The position numbers and the translations under genes are program-made. Positions 45,203 to 54,602 of a DNA stretch of 64,000 nucleotides are shown here, piece after piece. This DNA comes from Falsirhodobacter xinxiangensis (lineage in GTDB: Bacteria; Pseudomonadota; Alphaproteobacteria; Rhodobacterales; Rhodobacteraceae): NCBI RefSeq assembly GCF_004959935.1, contig NZ_SMYN01000014.1, positions 1 through 64,000 of the forward strand. Direction: 5' to 3'. The stretch's first letter is position 1. The number at the start of each line of letters is the position of its first letter. The notes beneath the pieces were generated by a model. That model was given only the letters and a program-made list of their open reading frames with translations. It was not told the DNA's origin and ran no database searches.

Positions 45203-47071
45203 ATGCCGGGAATCGACGACGTGACCGAAACCGCCACCGGACATCAGGTGATCCAGCAATACCTGCGGACGCTGGACGGCTCGCCCGGCGTCTATCGGAT
45301 GCTGGATGCGCAATCGCAGGTTTTGTATGTCGGCAAGGCCCGCAACCTGAAGATGCGGGTCTCGAACTATGCGCGCCCCTCGGGGCATTCCGGGCGCATC
45401 GCGCGGATGATCCGCGAAACCGCCAGCATGATGTTCCTGACCACGCGCACGGAAACCGAGGCGTTGCTGCTGGAGCAGAACCTCATCAAGCAGCTGAAGC
45501 CGCGCTACAACGTGCTGCTGCGCGACGACAAGTCCTTTCCGAACATCCTGATCGCGGGGGGGCATCCCTTCCCGATGATCCGCAAGCATCGCGGCAAGCG
45601 GTCGGACCCCGGCAGTTATTTCGGCCCCTTCGCCAGTGCGGGGGCGGTGAACCGCACGCTGAACCAGTTGCAGCGCGTGTTCCTGCTGCGCACCTGTTCC
45701 GATCCGATGTTCGAAAGCCGGACGCGCCCTTGCCTGCTGTATCAGATCAAACGCTGCGCCGCCCCCTGCGTCGGCAAGGTGTCCGAAGCGGAATATGCCG
45801 GGCTGGTCGATGACGCGGTGCAGTTCCTGAAAGGCCGCACCACCCGCGTGCAGGCCGATCTGGCGCGCGAAATGGCGGCGGCGTCCGAGGAGATGGAGTT
45901 CGAACGCGCCGCCGCCCTGCGTGACCGGATCAAGGCGCTGACGCAGGTGCAGTCGGGCCAGTCGATCAACCCCAAGGGCGTGGCCGAGGCGGATGTGATC
46001 GCGCTGCATATGGAAGGGGGGCAAGCCTGCGTACAGGTCTTCTTCATCCGCGCGAACCAGAGTTGGGGGAACCGCGACTTCTATCCCAAGATCGCCGGGG
46101 CCGACGCGCCCGAGGTGATGGAGGCGTTCCTTACCCAGTTCTACGACGACAAGGAACCGCCGCGCATGGTCCTGCTGAACACGCCGGTGGACAACCCGGA
46201 CCTCGTGCAGCAGGCGCTGTCGCAGCGGGCGGGGCGCAAGGTGGTCGTCGGCATCCCGCAGCGTGGGGAAAAGGCAGGGCTGGTCGAAAACGCCGCCCGC
46301 AACGCCCGCGAAAGCCTTGCCCGCCGCATGTCCGAAAGCGCGACCCAGACCAAGCTGCTGGAAGGTCTGGCCGAGGCGTTCGATCTGGACGCCCCCCCGC
46401 GCCGGATCGAGGTCTATGACAACTCGCACATCCAGGGCACCAATGCGGTGGGCGGAATGATCGTGGCCGGGGCCGAGGGGTTTTTGAAAAGCCAGTATCG
46501 CAAGTTCAACATCCGCAGCGATGCGGGCGCGAACAGCGACGACTTCGGCATGATGAAAGAGGTGCTGACCCGCCGCTTCGAACGGCTGCTGAAGGAAGAC
46601 CCGAACCGCGAATCCGAAGCGTGGCCGGATCTTCTGCTGATCGACGGTGGCGCGGGGCAGGTCAGTGCGGTGCATCAGATCATGACCGAGATGGGCGTTG
46701 ACGACATCGCCATGATCGGCGTCGCCAAAGGCATCGACCGCGATGCGGGCAAGGAGGAATTCCACCGCCCCGGCAGCCGCCCCTTCGCGCTGCGCCACAA
46801 CGACCCGGTGCTCTATTTCGTCCAGCGCCTACGGGACGAGGCGCACCGCTGGGCCATCGGCGCGCATCGCGCGAAACGGGCCAAGGCGGTGTCGGCCACG
46901 CCGCTGGACGACATTCCCGGCGTCGGCGCCACGCGCAAACGCGCGCTGCTGGCGCATTTCGGATCGGCCAAGGCGGTCGCGCGGGCGGGGCTTTCGGACC
47001 TGTCGGCGGTGGACGGGATTTCCGCTGCGATGGCGCAGAACATCCACGATTTCTTCCATGACAAGCGCTGA
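45203..47071 (+). CDS. uvrC: Excinuclease ABC subunit C
   Basis: 622 aa from ATG 45203 (MPGIDD); an ATG at 45158 would add 15 residues and neither has a strong ribosome site. Nucleotide excision repair nuclease. The N-terminal GIY-YIG domain ([20 protein letters not shown]) makes the 3' cut. A UVR motif ([12 protein letters not shown]) contacts UvrB. The RNase H-like domain ([23 protein letters not shown]) makes the 5' cut. A helix-hairpin-helix ends the protein ([13 protein letters not shown]). First gene of a uvrC-pgsA-moaD-moaE run. Confidence 0.95.
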   Translation: MPGIDDVTETATGHQVIQQYLRTLDGSPGVYRMLDAQSQVLYVGKARNLKMRVSNYARPSGHSGRIARMIRETASMMFLTTRTETEALLLEQNLIKQLKPRYNVLLRDDKSFPNILIAGGHPFPMIRKHRGKRSDPGSYFGPFASAGAVNRTLNQLQRVFLLRTCSDPMFESRTRPCLLYQIKRCAAPCVGKVSEAEYAGLVDDAVQFLKGRTTRVQADLAREMAAASEEMEFERAAALRDRIKALTQVQSGQSINPKGVAEADVIALHMEGGQACVQVFFIRANQSWGNRDFYPKIAGADAPEVMEAFLTQFYDDKEPPRMVLLNTPVDNPDLVQQALSQRAGRKVVVGIPQRGEKAGLVENAARNARESLARRMSESATQTKLLEGLAEAFDLDAPPRRIEVYDNSHIQGTNAVGGMIVAGAEGFLKSQYRKFNIRSDAGANSDDFGMMKEVLTRRFERLLKEDPNRESEAWPDLLLIDGGAGQVSAVHQIMTEMGVDDIAMIGVAKGIDRDAGKEEFHRPGSRPFALRHNDPVLYFVQRLRDEAHRWAIGAHRAKRAKAVSATPLDDIPGVGATRKRALLAHFGSAKAVARAGLSDLSAVDGISAAMAQNIHDFFHDKR

Positions 47072-47110
47072 GCCCTTCCCACTCGCAAACGCAGGGAGTA
47101 TGCCTTCCCC

Positions 47111-47776
47111 ATGACATGGAACCTGCCCAACGTCCTGACCGTCCTTCGCTTGCTGGCCGCGCCGGGCGTTGCGCTGATGTTCCTGTATTTCCATCGCCCC
47201 TGGGCGGACTGGGCGGCGCTGGCGCTGTTCGTCAGTGCGGCGATCACCGATTGGTTCGACGGCTATCTTGCCCGGGCGTGGAAGCAGGAATCGAACTTCG
47301 GCCGCATGATGGACCCGATTGCCGACAAGGCGATGGTCATCATCGCGCTGGTCATCATCACCGGATATTCCGGGATGAACCCTTGGCTGATCCTGCCCGT
47401 CACCGTGATCCTGTTCCGCGAGGTGTTCGTGTCGGGCCTGCGCGAATTCCTTGGGGCGCGGGCCGGGCTTTTGCATGTGACGAAGCTGGCGAAATACAAG
47501 ACGACGATGCAGATGGTCGCCATTGCGGTCCTGTTCCTTGGCACCGGGCTGGAGCATCTGGAAGGCATCGCCCGCAGCGGCATGACGACCGAGCAATACG
47601 CCGCGCTGGTCGCGGTGGGCGAGGCTGACCCGATTCGAAGCTGCGGCACGCGCGGCTGCGCCACCACCGCCACGCATATCGGGCTGGTGCTGATCTGGAT
47701 CGCGGCGGTGCTGACGGCGATCACCGGCTTCGATTATTTCCGCAAGTCGATGCCCTTCCTGCGGGACGACAAATGA
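47111..47776 (+). CDS. pgsA: CDP-diacylglycerol-glycerol-3-phosphate phosphatidyltransferase
   Basis: 221 aa integral membrane enzyme making phosphatidylglycerol-phosphate. The CDP-alcohol phosphatidyltransferase signature D-G-x2-A-R-x8-G-x3-D-x3-D is complete in DGYLARAW through GRMMDPIADK. Several hydrophobic helices follow. A loop around residues 170-190 (GEADPIRSCGTRGCATT) is longer than I expect from E. coli. Its stop overlaps the moaD start (ATGA). Confidence 0.94.
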   Translation: MTWNLPNVLTVLRLLAAPGVALMFLYFHRPWADWAALALFVSAAITDWFDGYLARAWKQESNFGRMMDPIADKAMVIIALVIITGYSGMNPWLILPVTVILFREVFVSGLREFLGARAGLLHVTKLAKYKTTMQMVAIAVLFLGTGLEHLEGIARSGMTTEQYAALVAVGEADPIRSCGTRGCATTATHIGLVLIWIAAVLTAITGFDYFRKSMPFLRDDK

Positions 47777-48021
47777 TCGACGTGCTGTATTTCGCATGGG
47801 TCCGTGAACGCATCGGCCTCCCACGCGAGAGGGTCGAGACGAGCGCCGCCACACCGCGCGATCTGGTGGCCGAACTCGTCGCGCGCGAAGATCGCTATGC
47901 GCTGGCCTTTGCCGACCTTTCCGCGCTGCGCGTGGCGCTGGATCAGGATCTGGCCGATTTCGACGCGCCGCTGGCCGGGGTGCGCGAGGTTGCGTTCTTT
48001 CCCCCCATGACCGGCGGATGA
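47773..48021 (+). CDS. moaD: Molybdopterin synthase sulfur carrier subunit
   Basis: 82 aa ubiquitin-fold protein ending in Gly-Gly (FFPPMTGG), the residue pair thiocarboxylated for dithiolene formation. Coupled by ATGA to both pgsA and moaE. Provides cofactor precursor for the nitrate reductase and formate dehydrogenase encoded nearby. Confidence 0.94.
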   Translation: MIDVLYFAWVRERIGLPRERVETSAATPRDLVAELVAREDRYALAFADLSALRVALDQDLADFDAPLAGVREVAFFPPMTGG

Positions 48022-48452
48022 CCGTCCGCGTCCAATCCGCGCCCTTCGACTTCGGGGCGGAGGGGGCGGCCTTCGCTGCGGGTCTGCCCTCGGGTGCGGT
48101 GGTCACCTTCACCGGGCTGGTGCGCGATCCGGGCGGGCTGGTCGCGATGGAGATCGAACATTACCCCGGCATGACCGAACGCGCGATCGGCGCCATTGTT
48201 GCCGAGGCGACGGCCCGTTGGTCGCTGGACGGCGCGCTGGTGATCCACCGCCATGGCCGCCTTCCCCCGGGCGAGCCGATCATGATGGTCGCGACAGCAG
48301 CCCGCCACCGGGCCGAGGCGTTTCAGGCGGCGGAATTTCTGATGGACTACCTCAAATCCCGCGCGCCCTTCTGGAAGAAGGAGATCGGCGCGGATGGCGA
48401 GGAATGGGTCGCCGCCCGCGATGCGGACGAAGACGCGCTCAGTCGCTGGTAG
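48018..48452 (+). CDS. moaE: Molybdopterin synthase catalytic subunit
   Basis: 144 aa. TFTGLVRD, LEHYPGM-like segment (IEHYPGM), IHRHGRLPPGEPIM and the late FWKKE catalytic Lys region mark MoaE. Converts cyclic pyranopterin monophosphate to molybdopterin with MoaD. Its 3' end overlaps the convergent P1 peptidase gene by 14 bp. Confidence 0.95.
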   Translation: MTVRVQSAPFDFGAEGAAFAAGLPSGAVVTFTGLVRDPGGLVAMEIEHYPGMTERAIGAIVAEATARWSLDGALVIHRHGRLPPGEPIMMVATAARHRAEAFQAAEFLMDYLKSRAPFWKKEIGADGEEWVAARDADEDALSRW

Positions 48453-49425
48453 CCAGCACGTCCCGCCACGAGGCTTGCAGATCGCCCGGCATGGGGCGCG
48501 CTTCATAGACCGCGCGGGCGATGGCGCGGGCAAGACAGCAGGCGGCGGCATGGCCCAGCAGGAACGTATCCTCGATCTGGTGCACGCCGGTGGAGGCGGC
48601 AAAGACCAGATCGCCGTCGAACTGGGTATGCGACGGCACGATGGCCCGTGCGATCCCGTCATGGGCCGCCACCGCCATGCGCTGCGCCTGCGCTTGTGAC
48701 AAGGCAGCGTCGGTCGCGACGATGGCGATGGTCGTCGCCTCGCCCAGACGTTTGGTGGGCGTGGGCTCATCCTCGGCCACCAGCACGCCGGGCAGGCCGA
48801 CCGAGCCGAATTCGGCGTCGATCTCCCATGGGGCGGCCCAGAACCGCCGCGATTCCCCCGCTGTGACCGAGCCAAGCGCGTTCACCGCCACCAGCGCACC
48901 CACCGTGACGCCGTTCTTCAGCACGACCGAAGCCGAGCCAAGCCCGCCCTTCCACGTGCCCGTCATCGCGCCGAACCCTGCGCCGGCAGTGCCCAGATCG
49001 AAATCTGCCGTCGCGGCTTTCAGTGCCTCGTTGCCCAGCGCGTGGTAGGGGTTCTTCGCCCATGCCTTGTCGCCACCGTTCAGCAGATCGAACAGGATTG
49101 CCCCCGGCACGATCGGCACCCGCGCATCGCCGACGGCAAAGCCGCGCCCCATCGCGCGCAGCCCGTCCGCCACGCCCGAACAGGCGTCCAGCCCGAAAGC
49201 CGACCCGCCCGACAGCACCAGCGCATCGACCTGCTGCACCAGCCGGTCCGGGGCCAGCAGATCCGTCTCGCGCGTGCCCGGCGCGCCGCCCATTACGCTG
49301 ACGGCGGCGGTGAAGGGACGTTCGCCCACAAGCACGGTGCTGCCCGATCGCAGCGCAGGGTCATGCGCATTGCCCACGCGCAGCCCGGCGACATCGGTGA
49401 TCAGGTTCAGCGGTCCTTGCTTCAT
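48439..49425 (-). CDS. P1 (S58, DmpA-like) family peptidase
   Basis: 328 aa. LITDVAGLRVGNA at the start, VLSGGSAFGLDACSGV, ALNALGS-like VAVNALGSV, and TIAIVATDAALSQAQAQRMA near the nucleophile region are typical of self-processing L-aminopeptidase/DmpA-like Ntn hydrolases. Start at 49425 overlaps the lrgB stop (ATGA), so it is co-translated with the LrgA/LrgB-type proteins. Substrate unknown; related enzymes remove N-terminal residues from small peptides or beta-peptides. Confidence 0.87.
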   Translation of the reverse strand: MKQGPLNLITDVAGLRVGNAHDPALRSGSTVLVGERPFTAAVSVMGGAPGTRETDLLAPDRLVQQVDALVLSGGSAFGLDACSGVADGLRAMGRGFAVGDARVPIVPGAILFDLLNGGDKAWAKNPYHALGNEALKAATADFDLGTAGAGFGAMTGTWKGGLGSASVVLKNGVTVGALVAVNALGSVTAGESRRFWAAPWEIDAEFGSVGLPGVLVAEDEPTPTKRLGEATTIAIVATDAALSQAQAQRMAVAAHDGIARAIVPSHTQFDGDLVFAASTGVHQIEDTFLLGHAAACCLARAIARAVYEARPMPGDLQASWRDVLATSD

Positions 49426-50129
49426 TCGAAAAGTCCCAATGCCCAAGGGGCGATAAAAGCGGTGGCGATGGCATTCAGCCCCATCCCGAGGCCCGCGAAG
49501 GCGCCTGCCACCGGATTGACCTGAAACGCCCGGGCGGTGCCGATGCCATGCGCGGCGACGCCCACGGCAAAGCCACGAGCGCGCCAGTCGGTAATGCCCA
49601 GCCCGTTCATCATGGGCGTGACCGTGATCGCTCCGATCATCCCCGTCAACAGCACAAGCACTGCGGTCAACGTCGGAAGGCCTCCGATTGTTTCGGAAAT
49701 CCCGATGGCGACCGGGGCCGTCGCCGATTTCGGTGCCAGCGAGGCGAGTATTTCCCCATCCAGCCCCATCGCCCAGCCGATGCCCACGGCAGTCACCGCC
49801 GCCGTGGCCGATCCCGCGATCAGCGCCGCAGCCAGCGGCAGTGCCGCGCGCCCCACATGGCGCAGGTTGTCCCGGATCGGCAGCGCCAGCGCGACCGTCG
49901 CCGGACCCAGCAGGAAATGCACGAACTGCGCACCCTCGAAATACACGGGATAGGGGGTGCTGCTGGCCCATAGAAGCGTGCCGAGGACCACCACCGACAG
50001 CATCACCGGGTTGGCCAGCGGACTGCGCCCCGCCGCGCGCGAGATCGCATCGGCTACCGCGAATGCCGCGAGCGTCAGTGTCAGCCACAGAAGCGGCCCT
50101 TGCGTCAGATAGCTCCAGATGTCGGTCAT
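49422..50129 (-). CDS. lrgB: LrgB family membrane protein
   Basis: 235 aa with about seven hydrophobic helices. The conserved LrgB segment LAPKSATAPVAIGISE and GVAAHGIGTARAF are present. LrgB/CidB proteins act with LrgA/CidA in control of murein hydrolase activity or in export of small organic acids. Overlaps the LrgA-type gene upstream and the P1 peptidase gene downstream by four bases each. Confidence 0.9.
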   Translation of the reverse strand: MTDIWSYLTQGPLLWLTLTLAAFAVADAISRAAGRSPLANPVMLSVVVLGTLLWASSTPYPVYFEGAQFVHFLLGPATVALALPIRDNLRHVGRAALPLAAALIAGSATAAVTAVGIGWAMGLDGEILASLAPKSATAPVAIGISETIGGLPTLTAVLVLLTGMIGAITVTPMMNGLGITDWRARGFAVGVAAHGIGTARAFQVNPVAGAFAGLGMGLNAIATAFIAPWALGLFE

Positions 50130-50476
50130 TCGCTGTTCCCGGTCATCCGCGCGACGGCGGTGAAGGCCAGCGCGCCGACGACGATGGCCGCGACTGTGGA
50201 CAGCGCGACCGCCAGCAGGATCGCCAGCCCGTCCTGGCGCAAGACGCCAAGATAGGCCACGACCCCCACGCCCGCAGGCACGAACAACAGCGAAAGATTA
50301 GCCAGGATGAACCCCGCAACGGGCCGCATCAGCGCCGACGCCTTCGGGACCGTGACCAGTATCCCCAGCATCAGCAGCATCCCCAGCACCGGTCCCGGCA
50401 GGGGCAGGCCCAGTGCGCGGGATGTCACCTCGCCGACAAGCTGGCAGGCGAGCAGCAGAAGAAGGGCGTGGATCAT
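50126..50476 (-). CDS. CidA/LrgA family protein
   Basis: 116 aa holin-like membrane protein with four hydrophobic helices. ACQLVGEVTSRALGLPLPGPVLGMLL is the CidA/LrgA hallmark, followed by FVPAGVGVV. Start at 50476. First gene of a three-gene operon, divergent from smc. Confidence 0.9.
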   Translation of the reverse strand: MIHALLLLLACQLVGEVTSRALGLPLPGPVLGMLLMLGILVTVPKASALMRPVAGFILANLSLLFVPAGVGVVAYLGVLRQDGLAILLAVALSTVAAIVVGALAFTAVARMTGNSE

Positions 50477-50637
50477 ACCTGGCTCCGTTTGTGGCACGGA
50501 TCGTATCGCCAACCGCTGCCCGGCGGAATTGGGCATATGTTGGGGGGCTTTCAGGCGGCTCCGCAACATGGTGGGGCGGCAGGTTGACGCGAGGTGCGCG
50601 GTGCCGGACAATGGCGCCAAAAAGCGGAATCATCCAT

Positions 50638-53600
50638 TTGCGTTTCAACCGTCTGCGCCTCAACGGCTTCAAAAGCTTCGTCGACCCCACGGATCTTGTC
50701 ATCCACGAGGGGTTGACGGGCGTGGTCGGCCCGAACGGCTGCGGCAAGTCGAACCTTCTGGAGGCGCTGCGTTGGGTCATGGGCGAGAACCGTCCGACCG
50801 CAATGCGCGGCGGCGGGATGGAGGATGTGATCTTTGCCGGCACCGCCACGCGCGGGGCAAGGAACTTCGCCGAGGTGGCGCTGATCATCGACAATGCCGA
50901 CCGCGTGGCCCCCGCCGGGTTCAACGATCAGGACCAGATCGAGATCGTCCGCCGCATCACCCGCGATGCCGGGTCCGCCTATAAGGCGAACACCAAAGAG
51001 GTGCGGGCGCGCGACGTGCAGATGCTGTTCGCCGATGCCTCGACCGGGGCACATTCCCCGGCGCTGGTGCGGCAGGGGCAGATATCGGAGCTGATCAACG
51101 CCAAGCCCAAGGCACGGCGGCGGATTCTGGAGGAGGCGGCGGGCATCTCCGGCCTCTATCAGCGGCGGCACGAGGCGGAACTGCGGCTGGCGGCGACCGA
51201 GACGAACCTTGCCCGCGTGGATGACGTGGTCGAGGCGCTGGCCGTGCAGCTTGCCACCCTGTCGCGGCAGGCGCGCCAAGCCGCCCGTTACCGCGAGATC
51301 GGCGAGGAGTTGCGCCGGGCCGAAGGATCGCTTTTGTGGCGGCGCTGGCGCGAGGCGGATCTGGCGCGCGATGCGGCAGACCGGACCCTGCGCGCTGCCG
51401 GAACCTCTGCCGGGCAGGCCGAAGCCGCCGCCCTTGCCGCAGCGGATGCACGGGCCGCCGCCGACGCCGCGCTGCCGCCACTGCGCGAGGAGGAGGCCAT
51501 TGCCGCCGCGATCCTGCAAAGGCTGATGGTGCAGCACGCAGCGCTGGCCGATCAGGAGGCGCGAGCGCTTGCCACGATCCAGACCCTGCGCCAGCGGATC
51601 GAACAGCTTTCGCGCGACATGGAACGCGAATCCGGCCTGAACCGCGACGCCGCCGACACCATCGCGCGGTTGCAGGACGAAACCGAAGACCTTGCCGCCG
51701 CCCATGACGGTCATGACGATGCGGTGGCCGAAGCCGCCGAGGCCGCGCGCGAGGCCGCCGCGATCCTGACCGAGCGGGAGCAAAGCCAAGCCGAACGGAC
51801 CGAGGACGTCGCCCGCCTTGCCGCCCGTCATCAATCGGCGCAACGACTTCTGTCGGACACCCGCGCCACCCTGACCCGTGCCGAGGGGGAGGCGATGCGC
51901 GCCGCCGACGCCGTCGAAGCCGCGACCGACGCGCAGGAAACAGCCGCCGCCGCCCACGAGGCCGCCGAGGAGGCGCTGATGGACGCGCGCGAGACGGCGG
52001 AGGCTGCCGAGGAAACGCTGGCCTTGGCAGAGGATGCCCGCGCCGCCGCACAGATCGCCGAAGCCGAGGCCCGCGCCGCCCGCGCCGCCGCCGATGGCGA
52101 GGCGAGTGCTCTGGGGGCCGAACTGGGTGCGCTTCAGCGGCTGGTGGACCGCGATGCTTCGGGCGGTGCGCAGTTGCTGGACCGGGTGCAGGTGCAGCCG
52201 GGATACGAGGCGGCACTGGGGGCGGCCTTGGCCGACGATCTGCGCGCCCCCGAAGTCGGCGACGAGCCTTCCGGTTGGGCGCTGCTGCCGGGGATGGCCG
52301 ATGACGTGCCGGATGGGGCCGAGCCTCTGGCAGACCGCGTGACGGTGCCCGAGGTTCTGGCGCGGCGCATCGGACGGATCGGGATCGTGGCGCGCGACCG
52401 TGGCGCGGCGCTGCAGCCCCGCTTGCGTCCCGGCCAGCGTCTGGTCAGTGTCGAGGGCGATCTTTGGCGGTGGGACGGGTTCCGCGCGGGGGCCGAGGAT
52501 GCGCCCTCGGCGGCGGCGCTGCGGCTGAAGCAGATGAACCGGCTGGCCCAGCTGCGCCGCGATCACGATCAGGCGGCGGAAAAGGCCGCTGCCGCCCGCA
52601 CCGCACATGAGGCGCTGCAATCGCAACTGGCGGGTCTTGCGCAGGCGGATCAGGCCGCACGCGAGGCCCGCCGCCATGCCGATGCTCGCGTCGCCGATGC
52701 CAGCCGCGCCGCGTCCCGCGCCGAAGCCGACCGTTCAATCGCCGCGGGCCGTCTGGAGACCGCGCGCCTTGCCACCCGCCGCCATGGCGACGAGGCGATG
52801 GAGGCCCGCGCGCGGCTGGCCGAGGCCGAACGCGCCGCCGCCGACCTGCCAGATCTGGACGAGGCGCGCGCCGGGATCGAAACGCTGCGCTTCGCCGTCG
52901 AAGCGGCGCGGATCACCATGATGTCCCGCCGATCCGCCCATGACGAGTTGCGCCGCGAGGGCGAGGCGCGGGCGCGCAGGCGGCAGGAGGTCGCGAAGGA
53001 TCTGGCCAACTGGCAAGGACGGCTCGACAATGCCGAACGTCGCAGCGCCGAGCTTGCCGAACGCCGCGCCGCCAGCGAGCAGGAGCTGGAGGACGCGCTG
53101 GCCCAGCCCGAGGAGATCGCCGCCAGCCGCGAGGACCTGACCGAAGCGATCGAAACCGCCGAGGCTCGTCGAGAGGCCGCCACCGCCGCCTTGTCCGCCG
53201 CCGAGACGGCCGCCCGCGAGGCGCAGATGGCCGAGCGTGACACCGAACGTCTGGCCGGTGAGGCGCGCGAATCCCGCGCCCGCGCCGAAACCCGGCTGGA
53301 AGCCACTCGCGAGGCCGCTGCGACCGCCGAGGCCCGCATCCGCGAGGAGATGGACCTTGCCCCCGATGCGCTGCTGAAATCCTTGGGCGGCGAGCCGACC
53401 CATGATGCCGAGGCGCTGGAGGCCGAGGTCCATCGCCTGCGCCGCTCCCGTGACCAGCTTGGTGCCGTCAACCTGCGCGCCGAAGAAGACGCCAAGGCGG
53501 TGGCAGAGGAGCACGGAACGCTCGCCGCCGAAAAAGCCGATCTGGAGGAGGCGGTGAAAAAGCTGCGCGCCGGCATCCAAGGGCTGAACCGCGAAGGCCG

Positions 53601-54078
53601 CGAACGGCTTCTGGCGGCGTTCGAGCAGGTGAATGCCAGCTTTGCCACCCTGTTCACCCATCTGTTCGGCGGCGGCGAGGCGCGGCTGACGCTGGTGGAA
53701 TCCGATGATCCGCTGGATGCCGGGCTGGAGATCCTTTGCCAGCCGCCGGGCAAGAAGCTGTCCACCCTGTCGCTGCTGTCGGGGGGCGAACAGACGCTGA
53801 CGGCGATGGCACTGATCTTTGCCGTATTCCTTGCCAACCCCGCGCCCATCTGCGTGCTGGACGAGGTGGACGCGCCCTTGGACGATGCCAACGTGACGCG
53901 GTTCTGCGACCTGCTGGACGAGATGACCCGGCGGACGGAAACCCGGTTCCTGATCATCACCCACCATGCGGTGACGATGGCGCGGATGGACCGGCTGTTC
54001 GGCGTCACCATGGTCGAACAGGGCGTCAGCCAGTTGGTCAGCGTGGACCTCAAGAAAGCCGAGGCGCTGGTCGCCTAG
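50638..54078 (+). CDS. smc: Chromosome segregation SMC protein
   Basis: About 1146 aa ATPase of the SMC condensin. Walker A GPNGCGKSN near the N-terminus, long Ala/Glu-rich coiled coils flanking a short hinge (about residues 500-620), and a C-terminal LSGGEQTLTAMAL signature with Walker B ICVLDEVDAPLDDAN. I prefer TTG 50638, which starts the protein at MRFNRLRLNGFKSF as in relatives; ATG 50611 would add nine residues. The stop codon overlaps the stop of the convergent MOSC gene. Confidence 0.95.
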   Translation: MRFNRLRLNGFKSFVDPTDLVIHEGLTGVVGPNGCGKSNLLEALRWVMGENRPTAMRGGGMEDVIFAGTATRGARNFAEVALIIDNADRVAPAGFNDQDQIEIVRRITRDAGSAYKANTKEVRARDVQMLFADASTGAHSPALVRQGQISELINAKPKARRRILEEAAGISGLYQRRHEAELRLAATETNLARVDDVVEALAVQLATLSRQARQAARYREIGEELRRAEGSLLWRRWREADLARDAADRTLRAAGTSAGQAEAAALAAADARAAADAALPPLREEEAIAAAILQRLMVQHAALADQEARALATIQTLRQRIEQLSRDMERESGLNRDAADTIARLQDETEDLAAAHDGHDDAVAEAAEAAREAAAILTEREQSQAERTEDVARLAARHQSAQRLLSDTRATLTRAEGEAMRAADAVEAATDAQETAAAAHEAAEEALMDARETAEAAEETLALAEDARAAAQIAEAEARAARAAADGEASALGAELGALQRLVDRDASGGAQLLDRVQVQPGYEAALGAALADDLRAPEVGDEPSGWALLPGMADDVPDGAEPLADRVTVPEVLARRIGRIGIVARDRGAALQPRLRPGQRLVSVEGDLWRWDGFRAGAEDAPSAAALRLKQMNRLAQLRRDHDQAAEKAAAARTAHEALQSQLAGLAQADQAAREARRHADARVADASRAASRAEADRSIAAGRLETARLATRRHGDEAMEARARLAEAERAAADLPDLDEARAGIETLRFAVEAARITMMSRRSAHDELRREGEARARRRQEVAKDLANWQGRLDNAERRSAELAERRAASEQELEDALAQPEEIAASREDLTEAIETAEARREAATAALSAAETAAREAQMAERDTERLAGEARESRARAETRLEATREAAATAEARIREEMDLAPDALLKSLGGEPTHDAEALEAEVHRLRRSRDQLGAVNLRAEEDAKAVAEEHGTLAAEKADLEEAVKKLRAGIQGLNREGRERLLAAFEQVNASFATLFTHLFGGGEARLTLVESDDPLDAGLEILCQPPGKKLSTLSLLSGGEQTLTAMALIFAVFLANPAPICVLDEVDAPLDDANVTRFCDLLDEMTRRTETRFLIITHHAVTMARMDRLFGVTMVEQGVSQLVSVDLKKAEALVA

Positions 54079-54602
54079 AGCTTGCGGATCGTATCGCCCA
54101 AGGCCACCTCGCCGTCCTGTTCGATGGAACACAGGATGCCGCGCAGCCGCAGGCTCGGGTCCTGCACGATCCAGTTCTTGGCATCCGCGCCATAGCGCAC
54201 CTTCCATTTGACGCAGCCGTCGTTGAAGGCGTCCGACACCCGCACCACCGCGCTGCCGAGTTGCAGCAGGGTTCCGACCGGCATGTTCGCCTCGGTCACA
54301 TCCAGATCTGCGATGACCGGATCGCCGGGGTGCAAGCCGCCCTCGCAGACCAGGTCCATCACCCGTTTCGGCAGGATCGACACCTGAATGCGCGGATCGG
54401 GCGATCCGTCCGCCAGCTTCAGCCATGGCGCCTTGGTCCAACGCTCGCCCGGTATGCCGCCATCCCTGGTCAGCGTCAGGCTGCCCGGAAACGTCCGCAG
54501 CCCATAGCCGGGGCGAAAGCACAGGCAGGTGACGGGGGCGGCATCCTTCGGCGCGGCAAGGATATGGGGCAGGGCGGCGTTCAGATCGTCTGTCGTTCGC
54601 AT
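54075..54602 (-). CDS. MOSC domain protein
   Basis: 175 aa. The MOSC fold shows GIPGERWTKAP and a Cys in FNDGCVKWKVRYG, the likely sulfur-carrying position, before DPSLRLRGI. MOSC proteins bind or transfer sulfur to molybdenum cofactor or to other metabolites. Starts inside the GT2-like gene's 3' end (22 bp overlap). Its stop overlaps that of smc on the other strand. Confidence 0.82.
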   Translation of the reverse strand: MRTTDDLNAALPHILAAPKDAAPVTCLCFRPGYGLRTFPGSLTLTRDGGIPGERWTKAPWLKLADGSPDPRIQVSILPKRVMDLVCEGGLHPGDPVIADLDVTEANMPVGTLLQLGSAVVRVSDAFNDGCVKWKVRYGADAKNWIVQDPSLRLRGILCSIEQDGEVALGDTIRKL

